A stretch of 64,000 nt of DNA. Source: Endocarpon pusillum Z07020 (taxonomy: Eukaryota; Ascomycota; Eurotiomycetes; Verrucariales; Verrucariaceae). A program made the position numbers and the translations under genes. Below, piece by piece: positions 55,187 to 64,000 of this stretch. The notes below the pieces were generated by a model. That model was not told the origin of the DNA. It made no database searches and worked only from the letters and a program-made list of their open reading frames with translations. Location: assembly GCF_000464535.1 (NCBI RefSeq), contig NW_006916019.1, forward strand, positions 1 through 64,000. The letters are read 5' to 3'. The first letter of the stretch is position 1, and the number at the start of each line of letters is the position of its first letter.

Positions 55187-57190
55187 ATGCACCTCTCCTG
55201 CAGTATGTCCTCCACCACAACAGTCCCGCCCACTCCACATGGGGTTCCATCGCAAGGTGGTACTTCACAGACCCATCAGACCCATCAGACCTCGGGAGAA
55301 AGCCACGAAGTCTTATCCGATATCATCTCTCGCCCTCAGATAAGGTCTTCTCCTTCGAAACCTCGATCATTGTCTGATGTTCCAAAGCCAAGCCTCTCAC
55401 CTTCGCCTGCTTTTCGAGAGCCCGCCCAGGCTGTCAAAGATGACAATGCCTTTATATCTCCCAGTACTCCCAAGAGGCCAAATTTTCCCGTACGGGGTCT
55501 CTCTCTTCAAATGCCGCCTCGGGATGTGATCAGTCCAACCAGTAGCTTTGCAACCCGTGTACCTCTATCACCAAAACTCGACTCCTCCAACACCTATGGA
55601 GCACCTGCTCCGATGCTGCCCAGAAGGTCGCGAGGCCTGGACTTCGCTCGAGCATGTACAAACCTTCATCACTCTACATTGGCGGAATCGTCTCCCGATT
55701 CCTCCCCTACAATTTCGGGACGCGGCTTACAGATCCCACAAAGAAAAAGCCTGGGTAGCAACAGCGTGCTGGATTCACCCAGCAACATGACGAGCGGAAT
55801 GTGGTCTACAATTTCTCACTCAGAAAGGACGATGCCATCAAGTTCAGTCAGTAGTATCAACATGTTAGATTCCGATAAGAGCAGCACCGCCTCCTCGGAC
55901 GATGAGCCAATGGACAGAGACATGGAGGATCCAATGCTTACCACCCCTCATGTATCCAGACTATCCAACAATTTCATATCTGGTGCGGTGAATAGCCCTG
56001 GTGCCGACTGGATGAGCCACCAATTCTCACCCGCGGCTGCAAGCTTAATGAGCTTTCAAAGGGCCAGAATGCGGAAAGGTCGGAGCACGCATAGTTCCAG
56101 CAGTGGCAACAGCTCTAAGCCAAGTCCTGCACCTCTATCTCCACCATTGATGAAGAGCATTGAGCATCCGAACGGCAACTTCTTCCAGCCAGGCTTGACC
56201 AGGCAACAGGTGCAATCAAGGAGAGAGAGCTTGAGCCTGGGCACCGGTGATCTACATTTGTCATCAGACAGCGGAGAGGAAGATGCCAAGACCAGCGATG
56301 GGAAAGATGCCGGTGGAAACACCACCAGCGCATCTTCGACTCAAAGTCCTAGAGGCGTGATAAGAAGGCCCGTGACGAGGAGAAGTAACCTCTTGCCAAA
56401 GACCAAGACTTTTGCCAGGATACGCGCCGCACTGTTGGAAGAAGCCGCTCCCGTCGAGAATGAAGCAAAGCGGGAAGCAGATGTGATCCATCAAGTGCGG
56501 GAAAGCGACCCCACGGTAAACTCACCCACCCGCCAATCGACCTTTCACCAAGATGGGCTGGAGACTGCTTTGGATGATGACATGGCCGCGAATGATGCGC
56601 CCTCTATCACTGACTCTCTCACCAACACTTTCAGCCAACACGCAGAGAAGCACTCTGATGGCCTGCGTTTCTGGAACAGTTTCGATCTGCGGCATAGGAC
56701 TCCACCGCCTTCACTGTTGCCCGGAAAAAGCTCTTCGGCTATGAGTGACGATGTCAGCATGGATTCCACCATGACTTCGCAGGGTACTAATTCAGGTATT
56801 GGAATTTTCACCGGGCAGCTCCAATGTGACTCCCGGTCCCGGTCTCGCTCGTCAACCCCTCTGGCATCCATTGCACCTACAGCCGGAGAAGCTGCCAGGA
56901 AGGCAAACAATCGCAAACGTGGAAGAGACGATGATCTGGATCCGTCGAGCTTCAAACGAAGGGCGGTCTCACCTGGCATGAGCGTACAGAGCAGTCCGGT
57001 GTTACAGCAGAGCCCTGGCTTCAATGGAGACAAAGCCTGGGGACAGATGCCCCCTCCGAAGACTGGCACCGAGCGAAGTAATAGTGGTAGTAATGGTGGT
57101 AGTGGTGGAGGAGGAGGACCCAACAAGAGGGTTGGCTTACAGGGAATGGTGGAAACTAACGATGGTCTGATGAATATGAGCATTGAGTGA
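55187..57190 (+). CDS. Conserved Ser-rich disordered protein
   Basis: A single exon of 667 codons; ATG 55205 (MSSTTTVPPTPHG) is an alternative start with a more family-like N-terminus. The protein is Ser/Pro/Thr-rich and mostly disordered, with many SP/TP sites suggesting phosphorylation by proline-directed kinases. One conserved-looking block reads GLDFARACTNLHHSTLAESS, and another SFQRARMRKGRS. A basic stretch (NNRKRGRDDDLDPSSFKRR) may be a nuclear localisation signal. I recall similar proteins in other Eurotiales but cannot give a function. C-terminal Gly/Ser repeats (GSNGGSGGGGG). Confidence 0.75.
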   Translation: MHLSCSMSSTTTVPPTPHGVPSQGGTSQTHQTHQTSGESHEVLSDIISRPQIRSSPSKPRSLSDVPKPSLSPSPAFREPAQAVKDDNAFISPSTPKRPNFPVRGLSLQMPPRDVISPTSSFATRVPLSPKLDSSNTYGAPAPMLPRRSRGLDFARACTNLHHSTLAESSPDSSPTISGRGLQIPQRKSLGSNSVLDSPSNMTSGMWSTISHSERTMPSSSVSSINMLDSDKSSTASSDDEPMDRDMEDPMLTTPHVSRLSNNFISGAVNSPGADWMSHQFSPAAASLMSFQRARMRKGRSTHSSSSGNSSKPSPAPLSPPLMKSIEHPNGNFFQPGLTRQQVQSRRESLSLGTGDLHLSSDSGEEDAKTSDGKDAGGNTTSASSTQSPRGVIRRPVTRRSNLLPKTKTFARIRAALLEEAAPVENEAKREADVIHQVRESDPTVNSPTRQSTFHQDGLETALDDDMAANDAPSITDSLTNTFSQHAEKHSDGLRFWNSFDLRHRTPPPSLLPGKSSSAMSDDVSMDSTMTSQGTNSGIGIFTGQLQCDSRSRSRSSTPLASIAPTAGEAARKANNRKRGRDDDLDPSSFKRRAVSPGMSVQSSPVLQQSPGFNGDKAWGQMPPPKTGTERSNSGSNGGSGGGGGPNKRVGLQGMVETNDGLMNMSIE

Positions 57191-57542
57191 TACCAAAAGG
57201 CAAGTGCTTCATTTTTATCGATGTATGATGTTCGAAGATGATACCCAAATCTGGTAGCGGCGATTTTGCCAACCGGATATAAGCAGACGCTTCAAATGAT
57301 GTTCTTAATCCAAATGAATATTCAGTAGAAGATAGGTCTTCATTTCAAGATGATGGAATCTGGATAGCCTCTGAAGACGGCCTTAAGTCACCTTCGCTTG
57401 CGTTGACAATACTGTAACTGTTTAGAGCAATATCGGGCTTAATAGCAGTCTCGGATTTAATAGTTAATAGTTGCTCCCTCGAACTTCCAGGTCCAAATGC
57501 CATCAAAAGTACAACCAGTTTCCAAGTGACTACTTCGCAACC
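57191..57542. other. Intergenic before capping protein gene
   Basis: Terminator of the disordered protein and promoter of the capping protein gene; no coding region seen. Confidence 0.5.
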
Positions 57543-58487
57543 ATGTCCTCTACGACCGAGATAGCTTCTTCATTTATTCAAGACGCCCCTCCTGGCGAGC
57601 TTCAGGATGTAGTAAAAGACATCCAATCCCTCACTTCCGACACAGATCCATTTCTTCTCTCGCGATTGAAGCCAGCATTCCAGAAGTACAACGAAGAGCA
57701 ATTAGCGACTGCTGAATTACCAGCCAGGACGGAACCAGTGAGATCAATTTTCTCTCCAAGCAGTTGCGGACACTACACTGACATGTCGAGCGCAAAGGTC
57801 ATTATAAGCAAATACAACCGGCTGCCAGACGGACGCTACTTTGACAGCGAAAGCAACACCTCTTTCGACTTCGACCATGTCACGCAAGTTAGTTAGGTAT
57901 AGCCCCTACTCTGCGTGCATTCTAACCGGTCTACTTTGCCAGAAAGCCTCGAACCCTCAACCCTACACCCACCCATCACCCCACCGCGATCTGATCGCCT
58001 CGCTCCAGATGTGCATCTCCAACTACGCGCACGAACACTACGCCTCACCGGCCACTGGCGTCTACCCGACCACGGCTCCCTCAGACTCAGACTCAGACCC
58101 AGACCCAGACTCCAACTCCTCCACCCTCGCCCTCCTCCTCGTCTCGAACAGATACTCACCCAGCAATTTCTGGAGCGGGCGGTGGCGGTCAACCTACGTC
58201 TTCTCGCCCCGCACGCACGACCATCACGGTGCACTACTACGAAGACGGCAACGTCAGCCTGACCACGCGCAAGCCCGTGCACGTGGCCCTCTTCGCACCA
58301 CCGGCATCCTCCTCCTCCGACCCGGCCACCCGCCGCGGCGGAAAAGGCGTATCAGATCGAGGTGAACACGGCGTTTGTGGCGATGAATGAGGAGGGGTTT
58401 AAGGGGTTGAGGCGGCAGTTGCCCGTGACGAGGCAGAAGGTCGAGTGGGAGAAGGTGGGGGGGTATCGGTTGGGGGTGGCGATCTGA
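57543..58487 (+). CDS. cap1: F-actin-capping protein alpha, two frameshifts
   Basis: Exons 57543-57737, 57798-57887 and 57943-58487. Start MSSTTEIASSFIQDAPPGEL; splicing gives VIISKYNRLPDGRYFDSES, typical of CapZ alpha, which caps actin barbed ends as a dimer with the beta subunit. Exon 3 starts in frame up to FWSGRWRSTYVFSP (about 58,210), continues one frame on as TTITVHYYEDGNVSL, and ends a further frame on as LRRQLPVTRQKVEWEKV. Exon 3 is 545 bases, two more than a multiple of three. One extra C in CCCC near 58,212 and one extra G near 58,335 would explain both shifts. A species-specific SDSDSDPDPDSNSS insert is present. Either a sequencing/assembly error or a real lesion. Confidence 0.85.
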
Positions 58488-59471
58488 GGGGGGGTGGGCA
58501 GAGGTAGAGGTGGTTGTTCACAACCAGAACTATCAGCATAAACTAGAGTTTTGGGGGGGAGTAAAAGGAAGGAAGGGAAGGAGCTGAAATAGCATTTGTG
58601 GTCCTAGAACCGCCCGTTCAGGTTTTTCGGATATTTCAACTTCTGAAGCGTAGAATGTAGAGGACAAACATTCCCTCTCCGCGCGTGGGAAGAGAGAGTA
58701 AGGACGGATTGATGTTCATTAAGTTACTAGTAGTGCTCATGTAAGGCTTTCCCCCCTTCCCCCTCATCCGGCTACCATGTATACGTCCTTACCCTGACCC
58801 TTTATCGTATGGTATTAATGACATGGTATGAAGAACGGAACGGAACAGAACGGAACTGGTTGTGATTGATTGATTTATTGGTCAGATATTTGGTTGGATG
58901 GATGGATGGATGGATAGATGGATGGACAGTAGATAGACAGACATTCTCATCCCGGGGGGGGGGCCTGGTTGAGAACAGCAGAAGAAGGGGAAAAGGAAGA
59001 AGAGACTCACAGAGGTTGGAGGCAGCCCAGTCCTGCAGGAACAGAACACTCTTGGGCCAGACCAGGTCGAAGAGGAGAGAAGGGAGGAGAAGAAAAAAAA
59101 AAAGACGGGCTCGGACATGTTGTCCTAGCTGTGTAGCAGGGTGAGATCGATGATCGATGTTGTCTGTCTTCTCGTCTCCTTCCCGCTTTTTGCCTATCTG
59201 GCTCTCTATTTCATCACATCGTCACCTCAAAAGCACTTCCGCTGCCGTACCATGCAGAACACAGAAGCTAAGTCAGACTCAGAGCCAGTCAGCTGGCCAG
59301 CAACACTGGCGAACCAGAAACTGATCGTCGATTGGCGTGTGACACGTTCCCCCAGAAGTATGTACCGTATCGTAACAAACACCTGCCACAAATTCCATCC
59401 CATCCCATCCCGTCCCTTCTCATCCCTTCCCTTCCCACCCCTTCCCCTCCCATCCCGGCCAAGCTACCATC
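58488..59471. repeat. Intergenic with simple-sequence tracts
   Basis: Holds a TGGA microsatellite near 58,896-58,926, a G-run of about nine near 58,954, a purine-rich tract (58,970-59,110), and a pyrimidine tract of CCCATCCC-like units (59,396-59,460). The pyrimidine tract precedes the deubiquitinase stop codon. No coding region. Confidence 0.7.
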
Positions 59472-62400
59472 CTACCTAGCGACACTCCGCTGATAAAACA
59501 CAATATAAGCCTCTCCACTGCTCAATCTATCCGCACCCTTCAACCTCAACGGATCGAAATCCGTCGTCCTCTCATCATCGAATTTGCGCCAACAATTCCC
59601 ACCGGGATCCTTAACCAACGCGACGTAGTGGCCCCCACTGCCGCTGGAGCCAATGTGGCGGAGGACGCCGTACGCGTCGTAGGTGAAGGGCGGTGTGGTT
59701 GCGGGATCTTGCTGTGTCGCCTGTTCGTTGGGGTAGTGGCCGTTGCTGGAGGCTTGGTGGGGTGCCGGTAGAGGCCGAGGGATGACATAGCGGTCCATGC
59801 TGAGGCCGTAGAGGGGGAAGTCTATCGGGGTGTGGATTTTGCGTGCGGATTCGGTCTTACTAGCCGAGAAGCGCTTGAAGTGTATGACCAGGAACTTCGG
59901 GAGACGCGTCAGAATAATCTGTTTTGTGGCCTCTCGTTCACATTTACAGTGTGGACATTTCCACACTTCGTCGCCGGAGAGTCGTTCCTCTTGGCAGTAG
60001 GACTGGAGACAATCTGATAGGTTGCCCTGACCGGAGCGCGGGATCTCGACGCTGATGCTGTAGAAGGCTTCGTAGGTTGTGCTCGTATTGCGGCAGGTAG
60101 TGCAGCGGAGGCGAGAGGCGTGCTGACCTGCGAAGAGCGACGAGATATAGCTAAAGTCACGGTGCTGGAAGCGCGACCATTCGTAAGTGCTTGCTTGGGC
60201 GATGGGGGTACGTTCCCGTTGCATCTCTTCGGCGAATGTTAGTGGTTTGAGCGGTGTGCGCGCCCAATTGACGTTGAGATCTTCGTGGAGACAGTCGACG
60301 AGGAAATCAAAGAATTCTTTCGCGTCTTGTTGTCGGTCTATTCCCCACTCGCGGTTCATGCGGCCGCAAAAGTTGCGGAAGGTGGTGGGTCTGATAACTT
60401 CGACGTCTTGGTTCCAGAGAGAGCGGATGAGATTGGTATAAAGCTCCGGCATGATACCGCTCGATCCTTTCCAGTTCTTTTGTCGATATTGTTTGTACCG
60501 ATCATCTTCGAGGAAGAAAGAGGAAAGCTGAATTGTGGCTGACAGGCATTGTATGGTCGCATTCATATAGCACGTCACGCCAAAATTGGTGAGACCGGTG
60601 CGTGGGAGTTTGGTGCGTCTCAATGCAGAGTATGAGGCATACAGAGGTGGCCGCGTTGCCGAAGCCTGTCTGGCAAGCGGTGCTTGGGATGTCTGTAGAT
60701 CAGCTTGACCAGAGTAACTAGGTCGAGGAACAGCTGGCGGTGGACGTGAAGGTATCTCTGGCCTCGAAAGAGGCTGCTCAAATCTGGTGGTTGGAGGAGG
60801 CGGTTGCGGAGGTAATCTGGTTGGCCTTGTCATGGACTCTTGTATACCATTGACCTCTGGAAATTTGCGAAGGAAAGTCTCGTAGTCGTGAACAAATGGC
60901 GACCCGGGTTCTTCAATCACGGTTTCTAGGTCCTCGGTTCCATCTTCGCTACCATCTTGGGCATAATAAGCAGTGTCGACTTGCTCAGCTTGAGCTTTCT
61001 GCCTCCAGGCTTGCTCTTCGTCTGCGTTGAGTGGCTGATATTTCTGCAATCTCCGCCGACGTACTTCAATCCTCGAGTTCACGCTTCCCACTCGTCGCGT
61101 TCCAGGCCTAAGATGCCCGGCAGCGCCTCGGCGAAGTTTGGTTGAGCCCATGAGTGCCGCTGTGTGCGATGCCTGGAGCGATTGAGGTCCCATAAGATCC
61201 ACCCATGCATCTAAGCCTCCGAGCAGTAATGCAGGAGGCCTTCCATCCTTCAACGGTTTGTAATCGTTAAATTCGTAAAGAGTGTCGTACAGAGCTCGAA
61301 GTGCTGGAGTAGTGCTCCCTGTTGGTGGACCTGACAAGAACTTGGTAGAGCTGGTCGCCTGATCCATATACACAATGACATCAAACTCATTACGCTTCTC
61401 GAAAAGTGCTTGCTCCGAGTCTGGAGAAACCACCAATCGATCCTCAAGCTCTTCTGCCGAGACACCTTCTCTCAATGAAACGGGCTCAATGCACATGATG
61501 GACTTGGTAAAAATGTGGCCCTGATCAAAGATCTCCCGTTCCCGCACATCAATAATTAGGACGTTGTATTTACGAATGTAGTCTTTTAGTCGCTCGGCGC
61601 TAATTGTACGCTCGTGGGGTATCTCACTCGAACTGCTTTTGGCGATAATGGCAGAATGTACTCCGTTGGGCGTTCGCGGGCGGTAAGGGCTCTCTTCCCC
61701 GCGTGCCCGCTGAAGAGACTGGGGAACAGGATTCGGTTGATTATAGTAAGTAGTTCTTCGTTCGCCGTTAGCTTGGGCGGGGTCAATTGATGATCTGGAG
61801 GAATTTGAATGTATTGAAACTGCCCTTGCTGTTGTAGGGCTATATGTTGGGCTTGGGGGCCTGGGCAGAGATTCAGGAGACGTGATTGGCACTTTGGGCG
61901 GTATGTTTGGCCCTGTAGCGACGACAGGCATATCGCGTGGACCGAACGGGCGGAACGAGCCGTTGCTGGAAGCTGACTGGGGGGAATATGATTGAGGTCG
62001 TGACCTTGAATCAGGACTATCGTAACTGGGCATTCTCAGGGCTGCGAAACGATCAGAAAGATCCGCCGGTTTGGGGCGAATCGCTGGTCTTCCATTCGAT
62101 AGAGACGATCGCGGAGAAGTCCCAAATGGCTGGCCAGGATCATTTCGAGGTGGGCTGGGCATTTGCAGTCCATTAGCTTGCGATGCCGACCTCTGATCTG
62201 CATGTTGTGGTTGTGCTCCGGATCTCGCGTTGTCCTCCTGGATAATATGCCGTACGTCCTCGATCTTGCCTCCCATGGCTTGAATGGTTCTGCAAAGTAC
62301 CTTGTGGCGATTCTCCCATCCTTTCTTTGCATTGCAGTAGAAGCCGTATTCTCGATGTCCCGGGATCGAGTTGATAGCTAGTTCAGACCCCTTGAGGTAG

Positions 62401-62669
62401 TCCTTGTACGCCAAATCGAGCCGATCAAATTCCAGCGCGCGTCTTGAGGAGCTGATATACCCTTCAGCCTTCTCCAGCTGTAGATTTAGCGGCGCGTCAC
62501 GGTCTACGTCAGGTACAGCGGTAATTGAGATATCTTTCAGATGCTGATAGCCTTTGGGTCGATCATATTTGACATAGGTTCGGGGGTCAACCCAGCTGCC
62601 TCGCGGTCGACTGGAAAGGACGCCAGCGTTGGAAGCGTTGTAGGGAGGAGGAGAAGCATAGGAAGCCAT
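59472..62669 (-). CDS. Deubiquitinase, Doa4/USP8-like, with rhodanese domain
   Basis: A single exon; ATG 62669 has strong start context (TTCACCATGGCT) and gives 1,065 codons, whereas an upstream ATG at 62717 would add 16. N-terminal helical USP8-type region (KDISITAVPDVDRDAPL), then disordered SP-rich sequence, then a rhodanese-like domain (NVLIIDVREREIFDQGHIF) lacking a catalytic Cys. The C-terminal USP fold has Cys box GLTNFGVTCYMN with the oxyanion Asn retained in GLTN, zinc-ribbon pairs RCTTC and CPHC, and His box SGGHYVALVKD with FDDE. The domain order matches Doa4/Ubp5, which removes ubiquitin from cargo at endosomes. Intact. Confidence 0.93.
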   Translation of the reverse strand: MASYASPPPYNASNAGVLSSRPRGSWVDPRTYVKYDRPKGYQHLKDISITAVPDVDRDAPLNLQLEKAEGYISSSRRALEFDRLDLAYKDYLKGSELAINSIPGHREYGFYCNAKKGWENRHKVLCRTIQAMGGKIEDVRHIIQEDNARSGAQPQHADQRSASQANGLQMPSPPRNDPGQPFGTSPRSSLSNGRPAIRPKPADLSDRFAALRMPSYDSPDSRSRPQSYSPQSASSNGSFRPFGPRDMPVVATGPNIPPKVPITSPESLPRPPSPTYSPTTARAVSIHSNSSRSSIDPAQANGERRTTYYNQPNPVPQSLQRARGEESPYRPRTPNGVHSAIIAKSSSSEIPHERTISAERLKDYIRKYNVLIIDVREREIFDQGHIFTKSIMCIEPVSLREGVSAEELEDRLVVSPDSEQALFEKRNEFDVIVYMDQATSSTKFLSGPPTGSTTPALRALYDTLYEFNDYKPLKDGRPPALLLGGLDAWVDLMGPQSLQASHTAALMGSTKLRRGAAGHLRPGTRRVGSVNSRIEVRRRRLQKYQPLNADEEQAWRQKAQAEQVDTAYYAQDGSEDGTEDLETVIEEPGSPFVHDYETFLRKFPEVNGIQESMTRPTRLPPQPPPPTTRFEQPLSRPEIPSRPPPAVPRPSYSGQADLQTSQAPLARQASATRPPLYASYSALRRTKLPRTGLTNFGVTCYMNATIQCLSATIQLSSFFLEDDRYKQYRQKNWKGSSGIMPELYTNLIRSLWNQDVEVIRPTTFRNFCGRMNREWGIDRQQDAKEFFDFLVDCLHEDLNVNWARTPLKPLTFAEEMQRERTPIAQASTYEWSRFQHRDFSYISSLFAGQHASRLRCTTCRNTSTTYEAFYSISVEIPRSGQGNLSDCLQSYCQEERLSGDEVWKCPHCKCEREATKQIILTRLPKFLVIHFKRFSASKTESARKIHTPIDFPLYGLSMDRYVIPRPLPAPHQASSNGHYPNEQATQQDPATTPPFTYDAYGVLRHIGSSGSGGHYVALVKDPGGNCWRKFDDERTTDFDPLRLKGADRLSSGEAYIVFYQRSVAR

Positions 62670-63390
62670 GGTGAATGAAAACCCGGTGTCGATAACGGAT
62701 GGGTCATAGCGGGACATGTAGCAAGAGGATCTGGGATTGCCAGTGTCTGGAACTGAACATGTTCGGTGGGTGCGTAATCGGGTGACTATGCCTGCTAGGA
62801 AATGAGTATGCAAGGAATGGATGTCATGTCGGTTCGCTACCTCTGTCACTTCACACTTGCCACTGATGAGAACAAGGTAATACACGTCAGTTGACTGTTC
62901 ACTTTCCAGTTATTGAAGGTCCTCAGTGTTATCGCTTTCGTGCATGTCTTGTCTTATTTTCTCATTTCTGCAGGTTGCGCCACCCGCCACAATGGACACA
63001 ATGGATGGTGTGGCTGATACCCTCGCAGCTGCTTAGCTAACTTCGGAGCGGCTTACGGAGTACATCCACCAACTCAAATTTACTACTACGTAAGCAGAGG
63101 AGATAAAAAGAACTAGGGCCGGTGCGGTTGCTAGCTTCGTGTCTACTTCCATCATAGCATCACTATAATCAACGTGGTAAACCATTCACTTGGGAAGAGA
63201 CGTGGGAAAATCTGTAGAGTGCTCGCCCATGAAATCCGAAGGAATCATCAAACAATAAATATGGGTCGAGGAAGTGAATGGACCGTGGATAGGCAAGCAA
63301 CCGAGATACATTGTGACTTCTTTTTACAAGGAAAAGAGGACTACAGATCTGTAGACAGGAGGAGTCATCGAGTCGCTGCACATGACCACG
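62670..63390. other. Promoter of deubiquitinase, downstream of regulator
   Basis: Contains an early minus-strand frame contiguous with the deubiquitinase ORF (no ATG needed) and no other coding region. The minus frame at 63,169-63,381 might be a further exon of the transcription factor, but a joining intron was not found. Confidence 0.4.
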
Positions 63391-64000
63391 TCATTGAAAT
63401 CCAACCTCTCCTTCGGCCATCTTCAACTCCTCTGTCTTGGGCGCGTCGATCCTATGCAGGGAGAAATCTCGTGCTATAACCAGTGCGGTATTCATGAGTG
63501 AACGACACCTTGCCGAGGAGCCTTCAAGACTAAGAACGAGGAAATACATAACAATGGTCGCTTGAACATCTTCTATTGCCCCAGACGTTGTGCGGCGTGA
63601 ATTATCCAAGACATCAAAAGCGGTTTTGCCCCACATCAAAGCGGCTTGATTTGACTCTTCGGAGCTTGGAAACAGGAGAGAAATTTGATCACGTATGTTC
63701 CAGTAGTATGATGTACTAGCAAAAATGCTCAGAAGAAGCGCAACATGGCCAGATTGGACAGGCTTGTTTTCAATGATGTGAGCATACACATCATTTACAA
63801 GCATCCGTACGGAAGGAGCATGGAGTATATGTTGAAGGTGTTCAATGTTATTGCAATAGTTCTCCAACAACCGTAAGGCTTCATCTTGAGTAGGCAGCCA
63901 AACACAATTGGTGGCGTTACAATTAGACCTGGTTTGAGAACCAGGAGGGGAGGAGGTGATGGCTAAGATCTGCTGGATGGTACCAACACGAAAAGTGATT
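63391..64000 (-). CDS. Fungal transcription factor, partial (runs off edge)
   Basis: The frame is open from the right edge and ends at TGA 63391-63393. It contains VYAHIIENKPVQSGHVALLL, a TSYYWNI segment and DVQATIVMYFLVLSLEG, followed by SLMNTALVIARDFSLHRI, matching the middle homology region of Zn2Cys6 regulators. The DNA-binding finger should lie to the right, outside the window. The stop comes earlier than normal for the domain, just before the RRxWW-type motif; either an intron follows or the gene is truncated here. Target genes unknown. Confidence 0.7.
   Translation of the reverse strand, partial: ITFRVGTIQQILAITSSPPGSQTRSNCNATNCVWLPTQDEALRLLENYCNNIEHLQHILHAPSVRMLVNDVYAHIIENKPVQSGHVALLLSIFASTSYYWNIRDQISLLFPSSEESNQAALMWGKTAFDVLDNSRRTTSGAIEDVQATIVMYFLVLSLEGSSARCRSLMNTALVIARDFSLHRIDAPKTEELKMAEGEVGFQ

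Noticed and set aside
56545..57183. 212-codon minus-strand frame
   Set aside because: It is antisense to the Ser-rich protein and has no motif of its own.
59600..59720. Cys box GVTC in the deubiquitinase looked like a lost active-site residue
   Set aside because: The oxyanion Asn of USP enzymes is the one in GL-x-N, which is present; the residue before TC varies in the family (for example Ala in USP7).

Overview
The window is nuclear DNA of a filamentous ascomycete, most probably of the Aspergillus/Penicillium type. The genes have short GT-AG introns (about 45-160 bp), the ER chaperone ends in HDEL, and the gene set is fungal (PAN2, HBS1, fungal Zn2Cys6-type regulator, HET domain, CYP52-like P450, GMC and berberine-bridge oxidases). 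Genus is inference.

Region 1 (1 to about 9,000) is a very AT-rich island of dead transposons. Gypsy and copia polyprotein pieces can still be read on both strands, but with many stops and with C-to-T/G-to-A changes of the kind left by repeat-induced point mutation (RIP). It ends in a broken Tc1/mariner transposase.

Region 2 (about 9,000-24,100) is accessory. It holds a MITE with near-perfect terminal inverted repeats, a cytosolic-looking metzincin protease, an intact three-exon P450, a heptamer minisatellite, and a mariner element with perfect 54-bp inverted repeats that is interrupted by a probable solo LTR. It also holds a decayed second P450 and an intact eight-exon secreted GMC oxidoreductase. 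No polyketide, peptide or terpene backbone enzyme was found, so this is at most the debris of a metabolic cluster.

Region 3 (about 25,000-63,400) is mostly conserved housekeeping DNA: a Q/P- plus RGG-rich protein, a RING protein divergent from PAN2, a small secreted protein, a MYND protein, an APC permease, a berberine-bridge-type oxidase, BiP, HBS1, a disordered conserved protein, actin-capping protein alpha and a Doa4/USP8-like deubiquitinase. A degraded incompatibility-type patch (NLR-type lipase fragment plus HET pseudogene) sits at about 37,000-40,800. A fungal transcription factor runs off the right edge.

Exon structures were worked out by hand from splice consensus, reading frame and family motifs. 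For the multi-exon genes the exon lengths sum to whole codons, except the capping protein, whose surplus is exactly two bases. I found no wholly new biochemical system. The best unusual material is the nested transposon structure at 17.5-19.4 kb, the MITE at 10 kb, the HET pseudogene with two TGG-to-TAG changes, and the paired one-base frameshifts in the capping protein gene.
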